This document shows positions 19,661 to 26,886 of a DNA stretch of 42,230 nt, piece by piece. Source of the stretch: Dehalococcoidia bacterium (lineage in GTDB: Bacteria; Chloroflexota; Dehalococcoidia; Dehalococcoidales; Fen-1064); contig DUEV01000005.1 in NCBI GenBank assembly GCA_011170375.1, positions 1 through 42,230 on the forward strand, in the 5' to 3' direction. Made by a program: the position numbers and the translations under genes. Every line of letters begins with the position of its first letter. Position 1 is the stretch's first letter. The notes beneath the pieces are model-generated. The model had not been told where the DNA came from. It saw nothing but the letters and a program-made list of their open reading frames with translations, and made no database searches.

Positions 19661-21037
19661 ATGAAGAAACTCACCAGGACAATATCGGGGGTGACGCCGG
19701 TGGCCGTGATGACACAGCCGATGGCCTGCCCCGGCCAGTGCATTTACTGCCCCACCTACTCGGCCATCCCCCAGAGCTATACCCCGGAGTCACCAGCGGT
19801 GCTTCGTGGCATCCAGTGCGACTATGACGCCGGCCGGCAGGTGAGGCTGAGATTGAAGGCCCTCTCTGAAATGGGACACCCCACCGACAAGGTTGAGCTG
19901 ATTATCATGGGCGGCACCTTCCTGGCAACCCCACCGGAATATCAGTACGGCTTCATCAAGGGCTGCTACGATGCCCTTAACGGTGTGGAGGCAGCCACCC
20001 TGAACGAGGCCAAGCGCCTTAATGAGACCGCCGAATATCGCTGTACTGGACTGTGCATCGAGACCCGGCCCGACTGGTGTGGGCCGGAGGAAATCGACCG
20101 GATGCTGGAGTTCGGCACCACCCGGGTCGAGCTGGGTGTCCAGACCCTGGACGACGATATCTTCCGGCTGGTGAGTCGGGGACACGGGGTAGAAGAAGTG
20201 GTCAGGTCAACAGCTCTGCTGAAGGAGTACGGGTTCAAGGTGCACTACCACTGGATGCCGGGGCTACCCGGCTCCACCCCGGAAAAAGACCTGGAGATGT
20301 CCCGTCAGCTCTTCGATGACCCCCGCTTCCGGCCCGACGGCCTCAAGCTGTACCCCACCATGGTGGTCGAAGGTACAGAGCTGGAGAGATGGTACCAGCA
20401 GGGAAAATACCAGCCATACCCACGGGAAATGATGATTGACCTGGTGGCCGACATCAAGTCGCTTGTACCACCGTACGTCCGAATCTCGCGGGTACTGCGT
20501 GACATCCCGGCGAAATTCATCGTGGCCGGCTGCCGTGACTCACTGCGGGGCATCGTCAGGGAGCGAATGGAGGCGCAAGGTACCGAGTGCCGGTGTATCC
20601 GCTGCCGGGAATACGGTCACCGGGTAATGAGCGGACGGGAAACGGGCAAGCCCCGTCTGGTGAGGATGGACTACGAGGCCTCGGAAGGTACAGAGGTATT
20701 CCTGTCCTTCGAGGACGAAAATGAGACCCTGTTCGGGCTGCTGCGCCTCAGGCTCCAGTCGCAGCCAGTCAGCCGGGCCGGTATTAAAAAGGGCCCTGGT
20801 GCCGTAATCCGGGAGCTGCACGTCTACGGCCCCGAGGTGCCGCTACGACACCAGAACGAGACCGCCGCCCAGCACAAGGGCCTGGGCAAGGCCCTGCTCC
20901 GGGAAGCGGAGCGGATTGCCCGTGAGGAATTCCACGCAAAGGAACTGGCGGTGCTGAGCGGGGTGGGTGCCAGAGAGTACTATCGTACCGAGCCTGGCTA
21001 TTACGAAAACGGTGGCTATATGGTCAGAAACCTGTAA
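19661..21037 (+). CDS. elp3: tRNA uridine(34) carboxymethyl-type acetyltransferase Elp3
   Basis: A radical SAM enzyme fused to a GNAT acetyltransferase. It uses acetyl-CoA to put a carboxymethyl-type group on C5 of wobble uridine in tRNA. The 4Fe-4S ligands are Cys23, Cys27 and Cys30 in ACPGQCIYC. The middle part contains LCIETRPDW and VELGVQTLDD, followed by a Cys-rich zinc region (ECRCIRCREYG). The C-terminal GNAT part has GLGKALLREAERIA and ends near YYRTEPGYYENGGYM. Bacterial Elp3 is rare, but the Dehalococcoides mccartyi protein has been structurally studied. ATG 19661, with AGAGAAG 11 bases before it, is preferred over GTG 19649. No other Elongator subunits are present, as in other prokaryotes. 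Confidence 0.95.
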   Translation: MKKLTRTISGVTPVAVMTQPMACPGQCIYCPTYSAIPQSYTPESPAVLRGIQCDYDAGRQVRLRLKALSEMGHPTDKVELIIMGGTFLATPPEYQYGFIKGCYDALNGVEAATLNEAKRLNETAEYRCTGLCIETRPDWCGPEEIDRMLEFGTTRVELGVQTLDDDIFRLVSRGHGVEEVVRSTALLKEYGFKVHYHWMPGLPGSTPEKDLEMSRQLFDDPRFRPDGLKLYPTMVVEGTELERWYQQGKYQPYPREMMIDLVADIKSLVPPYVRISRVLRDIPAKFIVAGCRDSLRGIVRERMEAQGTECRCIRCREYGHRVMSGRETGKPRLVRMDYEASEGTEVFLSFEDENETLFGLLRLRLQSQPVSRAGIKKGPGAVIRELHVYGPEVPLRHQNETAAQHKGLGKALLREAERIAREEFHAKELAVLSGVGAREYYRTEPGYYENGGYMVRNL

Positions 21038-21045
21038 ATCCCTCA

Positions 21046-21221
21046 TGTCATTGCGAGGAGCAACAGCGACGAAGCAATCTCCATGTCATTATTTGGAAGT
21101 GCAGTATGGTAACGACACCACCCCGAGATTGCTTCGCTCCTGCCCGCTTGCCTTCGCTGGAGCTTTAGCGCAAGCAGGCCGTCCCTCCGGGACTATGTCA
21201 GGCGGGTCGCTCGCAATGACA
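21046..21221. repeat. REP-like inverted repeat element with long arm
   Basis: A 36-base short arm (21046-21081), starting TGTCATTGCGAG and ending GCAATCTC, faces a 97-base long arm (21125-21221) that begins GAGATTGC and ends GCAATGACA. A 43-base spacer lies between. The long arm itself contains nested inverted words (GCTTGC with GCAAGC). The long arm recurs in inverted orientation at 24837-24936. A truncated end (GCAATGACA) follows at 21232-21240. Confidence 0.85.
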
Positions 21222-21266
21222 ATAGAGGCACGCAATGACAGTGGGGGTAACAGATACACCCGCCCA

Positions 21267-21302
21267 TGTCATTGCGAGGAGCATCAGCGGCAAAGCAATC
21301 TC
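21267..21302 (+). repeat. REP-like arm, left border of the GIY-YIG gene
   Basis: A 36-base arm starting TGTCATTGCGAG and ending GCAATCTC, closely related to 21046-21081. It lies 14 bases before the ATG of the nuclease gene. The inverted partner begins directly after the stop codon of that gene. Confidence 0.85.
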
Positions 21303-21316
21303 AGCAAGTGACACTA

Positions 21317-21604
21317 ATGCATAAGCAATATTACGTTTATATTATGGCCAACGCTCGTAACACCGTAATCTATACTGGTGTGACAAATGACCTCAAAAGA
21401 AGAGTGTATCAGCACAAAGAGAAGCTGACAGTAGGATTCACCAGTAGATACAACGTCTCCAAACTTGTGTACTACGAAGTATTCCAAGACATAGAAAACG
21501 CGATCGCACGAGAGAAACAGATTAAGGGCGGCTCAAGAGAGAAGAAAGTGCAGTTAGTGAACAGTATGAACAAGGAATGGCGGGATTTGTATGAAGAGCT
21601 ATGA
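21317..21604 (+). CDS. GIY-YIG nuclease family protein boxed by inverted repeats
   Basis: A 95-residue single-domain GIY-YIG endonuclease of the UvrC/URI type (COG2827-like). It shows YVYIMANARN, then VIYTGVTNDLKRRVYQHK with the catalytic Arg, and a downstream Glu in IENAIAREKQI. GIY-YIG enzymes cut DNA with one metal ion. The second half of the family motif reads YTG instead of YIG. No ribosome site precedes ATG 21317. The frame is open back to an ATG at 21266 that lies at the edge of the repeat arm, which would add 17 residues encoded by the repeat. The stop codon ends one base before the right inverted arm. This exact boxing suggests that gene and repeats form one unit. Confidence 0.85.
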   Translation: MHKQYYVYIMANARNTVIYTGVTNDLKRRVYQHKEKLTVGFTSRYNVSKLVYYEVFQDIENAIAREKQIKGGSREKKVQLVNSMNKEWRDLYEEL

Positions 21605-21633
21605 GAGATTGCTTCGCTCCGCTCGCAATGACA
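21605..21633 (-). repeat. REP-like arm, right border of the GIY-YIG gene
   Basis: A 29-base arm beginning GAGATTGC immediately after the TGA stop and ending GCAATGACA. It is the inverted counterpart of 21267-21302, with a shortened middle part. Confidence 0.85.
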
Positions 21634-21657
21634 GTGGTGTATTAGGCAAACCCCGCC

Positions 21658-21744
21658 TATGTCATTACAGGGAGCACAGGCTGAACACTGCCCATGTCAT
21701 TGCGAGGAGTATCAGCGACGAAACAATCTCGGCTCGCAATGACA
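21658..21744. repeat. Degenerate REP-like arms
   Basis: A decayed arm (TGTCATTACAGGGAGC) starts near 21659. A full 36-base arm at 21695-21730 runs directly into a truncated inverted end (GGCTCGCAATGACA, 21731-21744). The 606-base stretch between the GIY-YIG stop and the surface protein gene holds these repeats, then two promoters, a hairpin and a long leader, listed separately. Confidence 0.75.
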
Positions 21745-21839
21745 TAAAGCGACAGAATCTGTGATACTTTCGGCCCCAAATCGTATCATATATAGAGCAG
21801 TTGCAGAGCAACAAGTCAGCCCCACGCCTGAAAAGGGGG

Positions 21840-21867
21840 TTGACAAATAGAATTTTTGTGTTATGCT
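21840..21867 (+). promoter_or_regulatory. Upstream promoter candidate of the surface protein gene
   Basis: A consensus -35 TTGACA at 21840-21845, a 16-base spacer and TATGCT at 21862-21867, preceded by TGT. It lies 130 bases upstream of a stronger promoter in the same orientation. Confidence 0.5.
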
Positions 21868-21941
21868 TTATGTTAATCAGTATAGGTAGGTATGGCTAGT
21901 TATGGGTACTTAGTCATACCTTTAAATAGCGAGTCGAGGCA

Positions 21942-21965
21942 CGGCGCTTCAGGGAAGTAGCGCCG
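21942..21965. promoter_or_regulatory. Inverted repeat directly upstream of the main promoter
   Basis: The 7-base arms CGGCGCT (21942-21948) and AGCGCCG (21959-21965) with a 10-base loop end 4 bases before the -35 box. The position suggests either an operator for a regulator or an attenuator for transcripts from the promoter at 21840. Confidence 0.4.
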
Positions 21966-21969
21966 AGGC

Positions 21970-21997
21970 TTGACAAGTGTTTATGTTATGTTATAAT
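21970..21997 (+). promoter_or_regulatory. Consensus sigma70 promoter of the surface protein gene
   Basis: TTGACA at 21970-21975 and TATAAT at 21992-21997, both perfect, with a 16-base spacer. It is the strongest promoter by sequence in the window, fitting an abundant surface protein. Confidence 0.8.
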
Positions 21998-22003
21998 AAG
22001 GGG

Positions 22004-22210
22004 TTGTGTATCCGTAGGTACTACTATGGATAGAAGGATACTCAAATCTTGCTACGAAAGGAGGTGGTAGCAACGTCAGAGCCCGAAAGGGGAGAGGAAT
22101 GGGAAACATTCCAAAAACGGATTTTTACAGGCAAACAAAGTTTGTCTCCATGGACGGAGAGATTTGATATATATTATGGAGACATTTCAAGGAGGAAAAA
22201 CTAAAGGTCG
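22004..22210 (+). promoter_or_regulatory. Long structured leader of the surface protein mRNA
   Basis: About 205 bases lie between the predicted transcription start and the ATG. They include a hairpin with stem GGAATG/CATTCC (22096-22112), a strong ribosome-site-like AAAGGAGGTGG around 22060 with no gene behind it, and a purine-rich AAGGAGGAAAA 15 bases before the ATG. Long stable leaders are known for S-layer genes. I recognise no riboswitch class. Confidence 0.45.
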
Positions 22211-24655
22211 ATGAAAAAGAGAATTTCTAGAATTTTGGGTGTGGGCCTGACGCTGGCGCTGGTGTCCAGCCTGCTGGTAAGTGTTGTCCCGGCAATGGCG
22301 GTCTCGATACCCCAACTCACCATACCAACCGCCGGAGACAATGTAATCAACACCGTAAATGCCGATTACAATGTCTACTTCCAGACGAATAAGGAGCTTA
22401 CCGCAGGTGATGTAATTACAATTACCTTCCCGGCTGGCTATGGTATAGCTGCGCCTACAGCTTCTATTGCGGCGTCAGAAGGCTGGTACACAAACCCGGC
22501 ACCACCACCGACTACACTCTGGGGTGGCCCATTTCTTATTGGCACCGGTACATGGGGTAATGCAGGCCAGGCTATCACCTACACGCTGGCTGCAGGCGAA
22601 ATCATCGGTGAACTTTCCAATATCCGCATCGAGATTACGGCCGGTGTCACCAACCCCTCTGCCACCGGTGACTATGCCGTAGCGGTCAAGACGACCCAGG
22701 AGCCTGTGGCCGTATCATCCAACACCGTCACCCTGGTAACCCCGACCATCCCGCCGCTACCCGGTGTTGTCACGGGCTACAACTCCGCCGATCAGATACT
22801 GTACCAGAACATCGGTCCGGGCACGATTACGGCCGCTCTCGGTGTCGCAGGTGTAGTCAAGGTGACACTCGATAATGGTACCTACGCCGAGACTCCCATC
22901 AACATTGGTGCCGGCCAGACCATTATCTCGGTAAACGGCAAGTCCTATGTGATAATGACCGGTACCGTTAACCTGACGGCAGCCACGTCAGTCCTTGACG
23001 CCGTTACCGTTACAGGTGCGGTCAATCTCAATGCCAACGCCACGGTCAAGAACTGCTCCGTCTCCGGTGGAGGCATAACCTTCGGCGCAGCAGCCACTGC
23101 AGCCAAATCCATTGGCAACACAATCGCCGGAGCCGGTCTTATTGTGACCGGTGCTGGCTCGTCCACCGGTGACACCTTTAACGTCGCCGCTCTCGGCACG
23201 GGTATCACCAACGGGGGTACACTGACGCTGAGCAACGCTACCGTAGTTGGTGCCAGCGGCACGGGCCTTGACAACAATGCGGGCACGTCAACTGTCACCG
23301 GAAGCTCGTTCAGCAACCTAAGCATTGCCATTACTTCCGACGGTGGTACGGTCAGTGTATCCACCAGCACTATTGACGGCTGCGGCACTGCTGGTGCTGC
23401 TCCTACAGGTGCGGTACAGATCAACGGTGGTGTAGTTTTGGCAACTGCCAATACCATCACCGACGGTCCCAATGCCATCGCCCGTGTGACCGCACTTGGT
23501 ACGGGCGTCGGCTCGTATTTCAAGTTCAACACCTTTACGGGTAATGCGGCTTCCTTCGCCAACGGTGGCGCGGGCACGCTCGATGCCACCAACAACTGGT
23601 GGGGCACCACCGCAGGACCGGCGGTAGCCTCTACTGGGCTGGTACTTACCAATCCGTGGCTGATTGCAGAGCTGGTTAACCCGACGGTTGCCATCTCCGC
23701 CGCTAATACCCTAGTTGCCTCAGCGGCGACCTCCGCGGCAGTATCCGGAGTAGCTGTCACGATAACTCCTGTCGCCCCGTCAACTGGCGTGACCCTCATC
23801 GCCACCGGCAACTACGACGGCAACCCGGTCACGGCCGAGCCGCCGGCGGACACGGTCAGGTCCTTCGACGTCTATATCCAGGGCCCGGCCGCGAGCATGC
23901 TGAGTGACACCGCCACAATCGTCTTCTCCGGCGTCACAGACCCCAACGCTCAGGTCTATGCGTACAGTGACAACCAGGATATGTATGTGCTGTGCTCCAA
24001 TCAAAGGGTAGACCTGTTCAACGGCACCGTGATTGTCACGGTAATGGGAACAGGAAGCGGTACTGTTACTGTTCCGAACCTGGGCAACTTAAGCGGGCTG
24101 GAGTTCGTGATCACTGAGCCGGGTGCACCGGTACTGGTTGCGCCGACACAGGCCTCGCTCGTACCGGCGTTCGCCGCTGAAGGTGTCACGGTCGATAGTC
24201 CGTCCTTCGCCTGGGGTGCTATCGCTGGAGCCGATTACTACAACTTCGAGCTTGCTCCATATCTCCCCGGGTCTGACGCGTTCATACCCGCATTCCTGAT
24301 ACGCCAAGACATCGTAAATGTCAGTGGTATTGTTATACCCGATACCCTTGACTACTCCACGACCTACGCCTGGAGGGTCAGGGCTGGCCGAGGCTCAGGC
24401 AGCGTACTGGATGAATTTGGACCATGGGTGAGCAGCTTCTTCACCACCGAAGCAGAACCAGAAGAGGCACCACCACCGGTAGAGATAATCCAGTCAGAGC
24501 CGCCTGTCATTAACATCCCTGACTGGCCGGACACCATCTATCAGGAACAGACTCCTATAATTCCTGACTACCTGCTCTGGGTGGTAGTTGGCGTCGGTGC
24601 GGTACTCGTAATCGCCGTGATTGTCCTGATTGTCAGGACCAGAAGGGTAGCCTAG
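22211..24655 (+). CDS. Secreted, membrane-anchored beta-helix surface protein
   Basis: The 814-residue product is probably displayed on the cell surface. A signal peptide (residues 1-30, basic start, hydrophobic core, AMA cleavage site) leads to an immunoglobulin-like N-terminal region. Residues 180-480 form Gly/Thr/Asn-rich repeats of a right-handed beta-helix, with the marker NNWWGTTAGP near 470. A fibronectin-type module follows (FAWGAIAGADYYNFEL, then TTYAWRVRAG), then a Pro/Glu-rich linker. A C-terminal hydrophobic helix with a short basic tail (RTRRVA) anchors it in the cytoplasmic membrane. A consensus promoter, long leader and strong terminator make it a single-gene unit with high expected expression. 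It could be an S-layer or adhesion protein. No enzyme motif is seen. Confidence 0.8.
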   Translation: MKKRISRILGVGLTLALVSSLLVSVVPAMAVSIPQLTIPTAGDNVINTVNADYNVYFQTNKELTAGDVITITFPAGYGIAAPTASIAASEGWYTNPAPPPTTLWGGPFLIGTGTWGNAGQAITYTLAAGEIIGELSNIRIEITAGVTNPSATGDYAVAVKTTQEPVAVSSNTVTLVTPTIPPLPGVVTGYNSADQILYQNIGPGTITAALGVAGVVKVTLDNGTYAETPINIGAGQTIISVNGKSYVIMTGTVNLTAATSVLDAVTVTGAVNLNANATVKNCSVSGGGITFGAAATAAKSIGNTIAGAGLIVTGAGSSTGDTFNVAALGTGITNGGTLTLSNATVVGASGTGLDNNAGTSTVTGSSFSNLSIAITSDGGTVSVSTSTIDGCGTAGAAPTGAVQINGGVVLATANTITDGPNAIARVTALGTGVGSYFKFNTFTGNAASFANGGAGTLDATNNWWGTTAGPAVASTGLVLTNPWLIAELVNPTVAISAANTLVASAATSAAVSGVAVTITPVAPSTGVTLIATGNYDGNPVTAEPPADTVRSFDVYIQGPAASMLSDTATIVFSGVTDPNAQVYAYSDNQDMYVLCSNQRVDLFNGTVIVTVMGTGSGTVTVPNLGNLSGLEFVITEPGAPVLVAPTQASLVPAFAAEGVTVDSPSFAWGAIAGADYYNFELAPYLPGSDAFIPAFLIRQDIVNVSGIVIPDTLDYSTTYAWRVRAGRGSGSVLDEFGPWVSSFFTTEAEPEEAPPPVEIIQSEPPVINIPDWPDTIYQEQTPIIPDYLLWVVVGVGAVLVIAVIVLIVRTRRVA

Positions 24656-24704
24656 CTAACCCCCCTGGACCGGGCGTGACGGATAGCACGCGAAACCGGA
24701 TACC

Positions 24705-24741
24705 ACGAGCCCCCCGCTTGAGCGGGGGGCTCGTTCTTTTT
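24705..24741 (+). terminator. Intrinsic terminator of the surface protein gene
   Basis: A 14-base perfect stem, ACGAGCCCCCCGCT (24705-24718) and AGCGGGGGGCTCGT (24721-24734), followed by TCTTTTT. This is the clearest rho-independent terminator in the window. Confidence 0.93.
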
Positions 24742-24772
24742 CCAGAGCAATTGGAATCCCCTTATCTTCCTC

Positions 24773-24936
24773 GAGATTGCTTCGTCGCTATCGCTCCTCG
24801 CAATGACAATAAGGGGGAATAGCCAGCCACGACCTCGTCATTGCGAGCGACCCGCCTGACATAGTCCCGGAGGGACGGACGGCCTGCTTGCGCTAAAGCT
24901 CCAGCGAAGGCAAGCGGGCAGGAGCGAAGCAATCTC
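24773..24936. repeat. REP-like element with inverted long arm
   Basis: A 36-base short arm (24773-24808) and a 100-base long arm (24837-24936) are separated by 28 bases. The long arm is the reverse complement of 21125-21221 and differs only by a 4-base tandem duplication (GGAC). The 367 bases between the surface protein gene and the MBL-fold gene (24656-25058) hold the terminator, this element and about 120 bases in which I see nothing. Confidence 0.88.
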
Positions 24937-25058
24937 CGGGGCTGAGGCGCTGGTATTGATTGCCAACCTAGTACGCGTTATTAGCACAAGGCGGCTCTAG
25001 ACATGACTACCGGAAAAGCATCAAAACTGCGGTAAAGTAGCCTGGCACTGCCGGCAGC

Positions 25059-25691
25059 TCAGTATTCAAGCTGGACAACCTGGACACTCAGGGGCAAGCC
25101 CGTCCTGGTCAACGTTAACTTGGGCTGGGCGGTGATTTCCTTCAGGCCCATTTCTTTGAGGAAGCCGTCAATCGGTGCCAACCCCCGGTTCAGGACATCC
25201 GTCCGATAGTGCATCGGTACCACTATCTTCGGTTCAAGCTGGCGGACTACCTCAGCCGCCACCGCCGCATTGATGGTGGATACACCCCCCACCGGCAGCA
25301 GCAGCACGTCGACCTCCTCTATCTGCTCCACCTGGTCCGCGGCGAGTACATGCCCCAGGTCACCGAGGTGACAGACCGACACCCCATCAACATCCATCAG
25401 GTAGACGGTATTCCTGCCCCTCTTGGCCCCCTTCTCGTTATCATGGAAGGTGCCCACGCCGATAATAAGGACGCCGCTGATTTCGTACTCGCCGGGGCCG
25501 ACGACCGGCCTCGGGTCACCAGTAACACCCCGAATATAAGAGTGCCCCGGGTGCTGATGACTGACCGTAACGATGCTGGCTGATGGCTTGCCCAGAGAAT
25601 ACCCCAAATCAGGAGGATAAGGGTCGGTAACAATAGTAGCGTTTCTACCCTTGATACGGAAGCAGGAGTGTCCCAACCAGTTAATATCCAT
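25059..25691 (-). CDS. MBL-fold metal-dependent hydrolase, UlaG-like
   Basis: A 210-residue metallo-beta-lactamase-fold protein of the COG2220/UlaG type. It begins MDINWLGHSCFRIKG, a typical first strand. The metal motif HxHxDH appears as His45-Gln-His47-Pro-Gly49-His50, so the Asp is replaced by Gly. Later ligands look intact: GDLGH, and a His in VVPMHYRTD. Relatives cleave lactones, phosphodiesters or nucleic acid; here one metal site may be weakened. ATG 25691 is chosen; a TTG at 25727 would add 12 atypical residues. The gene is divergent from hrcA. Confidence 0.85.
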   Translation of the reverse strand: MDINWLGHSCFRIKGRNATIVTDPYPPDLGYSLGKPSASIVTVSHQHPGHSYIRGVTGDPRPVVGPGEYEISGVLIIGVGTFHDNEKGAKRGRNTVYLMDVDGVSVCHLGDLGHVLAADQVEQIEEVDVLLLPVGGVSTINAAVAAEVVRQLEPKIVVPMHYRTDVLNRGLAPIDGFLKEMGLKEITAQPKLTLTRTGLPLSVQVVQLEY

Positions 25692-25742
25692 GCAGCCTAA
25701 TATATCACAGACGAGGTTGCGGTTCAATTGCCCTGATTCCTC

Positions 25743-25772
25743 TTGACAAGTGAGGGTGGAAGGTGGTAATTT
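25743..25772 (+). promoter_or_regulatory. Promoter of the hrcA-grpE-dnaK-dnaJ operon
   Basis: A consensus -35 TTGACA at 25743-25748 is followed 16-18 bases later by an AT-rich GGTAATTT that must serve as a poor -10 box (25765-25772). The HrcA operator begins 8 bases further on, so bound repressor would cover the start site. Confidence 0.6.
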
Positions 25773-25779
25773 AAAACTG

Positions 25780-25806
25780 TTAGCAGTCTAACGCTTCGAC
25801 TGCTAA
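25780..25806. promoter_or_regulatory. CIRCE operator for HrcA
   Basis: An inverted repeat TTAGCAGTC-N9-GACTGCTAA, matching the CIRCE consensus TTAGCACTC-N9-GAGTGCTAA except for one symmetric change in each arm. It ends directly at the AAAGGAGG ribosome site of hrcA, so it could act both as DNA operator and as an mRNA hairpin. Confidence 0.93.
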
Positions 25807-25817
25807 AGGAGGTAGAA

Positions 25818-26867
25818 ATGCTTCCTCTGAGAACAGAAACGATATTAAAATCAATCGTGGGCCGGTATATTATTAATGCGGTGCCGGTGCCTTCGCAGAG
25901 CATCATACATGATTACGGTCTGGGGGTCAGCTCAGCCACCATCCGCAATGAGATGGCACGCCTGGAGCAGGATGGGTATATCATCCGCCCTCATACCTCG
26001 GCGGGGAGTGTACCCTCAGACAGGGGCTACCGCTACTACGTGGAAGCTCTGGAAAACATCGAGCTCCCGCTAAACCAGCAGCACCAGATAGAGCATACGT
26101 TCCATCAGGTTGAGACCAGACTTGAGGAGTGGCTCAGCCTGACGGCCACACTGCTGGCACACCTGGCCAATAACACGGCGGTGGTCTTCATACCCCGGCC
26201 AGCTAACTGCCAGTTCAAACACATTGAGGTGGTCAACCTGCAGGACAACACGGCGCTCTTGGTCCTGGTCCTGCACGGCGCCAGGGTAAGACAGCAACTG
26301 GTAACCTTTGAGCAGACCATCTTGCAGCCGGAGTTGACGGCCATCAGCATCAAGCTCAACGCAGCCTATGCCGGCCTTACCGCGCAACAGATTTCAGACA
26401 GCGAGGCAGAGCTGACTGACACTGAAAGGCATCTGACCGATTGTGTGCTGGGCATTATGCAGACCGAAGATGAGGAGGGCCGTGACGAACCTTACATAGA
26501 TGGCCTGCACTTCACGCTGGACCAGCCAGAGTTTGCTGGTGGCCGCCAGATGCTGCCTCTGGTGGAATTGGTCGAGCAGAGAAACAGATTGAAAATCATC
26601 CTCCCCCGGCAACTGCCCCCTTACGGGGTGCAGGTAGTTATCGGCAAAGAAAACGAGGCCGAGAGCATCCGTAACTACAGCGTGGTCCTCAGTCGGTACG
26701 GCCTGCCTGATGAGGCTGTCGGTACGATAGCTATTATCGGCCCTACCCGAATGCACTATGCCCGCAGCATTGCAGCAATAGACTATCTGGCCTGGCTGCT
26801 CAGCCGGCTGATTGCCAGGTTATATGGCAAAGAGGCGCCAGACCAAAGAGACCATTCAGAAAACTAA
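25818..26867 (+). CDS. hrcA: Heat-inducible transcription repressor HrcA
   Basis: A repressor of class I heat-shock genes that binds CIRCE; GroEL activity keeps it folded in known systems. The 349-residue protein has an N-terminal winged helix, with VSSATIRNEMARLEQDGYIIRPHTSAGSVP split over residues 36-66. The dimerisation domain includes NNTAVV, and the C-terminal part has a typical IGPTRMHYAR block. The start is ATG 25818, 7-8 bases after AAAGGAGG. It is the first gene of the operon and sits directly behind a CIRCE element, so it represses itself together with grpE, dnaK and dnaJ. Confidence 0.97.
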   Translation: MLPLRTETILKSIVGRYIINAVPVPSQSIIHDYGLGVSSATIRNEMARLEQDGYIIRPHTSAGSVPSDRGYRYYVEALENIELPLNQQHQIEHTFHQVETRLEEWLSLTATLLAHLANNTAVVFIPRPANCQFKHIEVVNLQDNTALLVLVLHGARVRQQLVTFEQTILQPELTAISIKLNAAYAGLTAQQISDSEAELTDTERHLTDCVLGIMQTEDEEGRDEPYIDGLHFTLDQPEFAGGRQMLPLVELVEQRNRLKIILPRQLPPYGVQVVIGKENEAESIRNYSVVLSRYGLPDEAVGTIAIIGPTRMHYARSIAAIDYLAWLLSRLIARLYGKEAPDQRDHSEN

Positions 26868-26886
26868 GGAGGCAGGGTGGCATAGG

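Noticed and set aside
21046..21744. CRISPR array
   Set aside because: Repeats alternate in orientation, vary in length and have irregular spacing; no cas gene is present. They are REP-like elements.
22945..23811. 288-codon minus-strand frame rich in Val, Pro and Ala
   Set aside because: It mirrors the Gly/Thr/Asn repeats of the beta-helix protein; composition and position show it is a shadow.
24937..25058. tRNA gene or attachment site near the repeats
   Set aside because: No cloverleaf or T-loop sequence could be drawn; no integrase gene is nearby.
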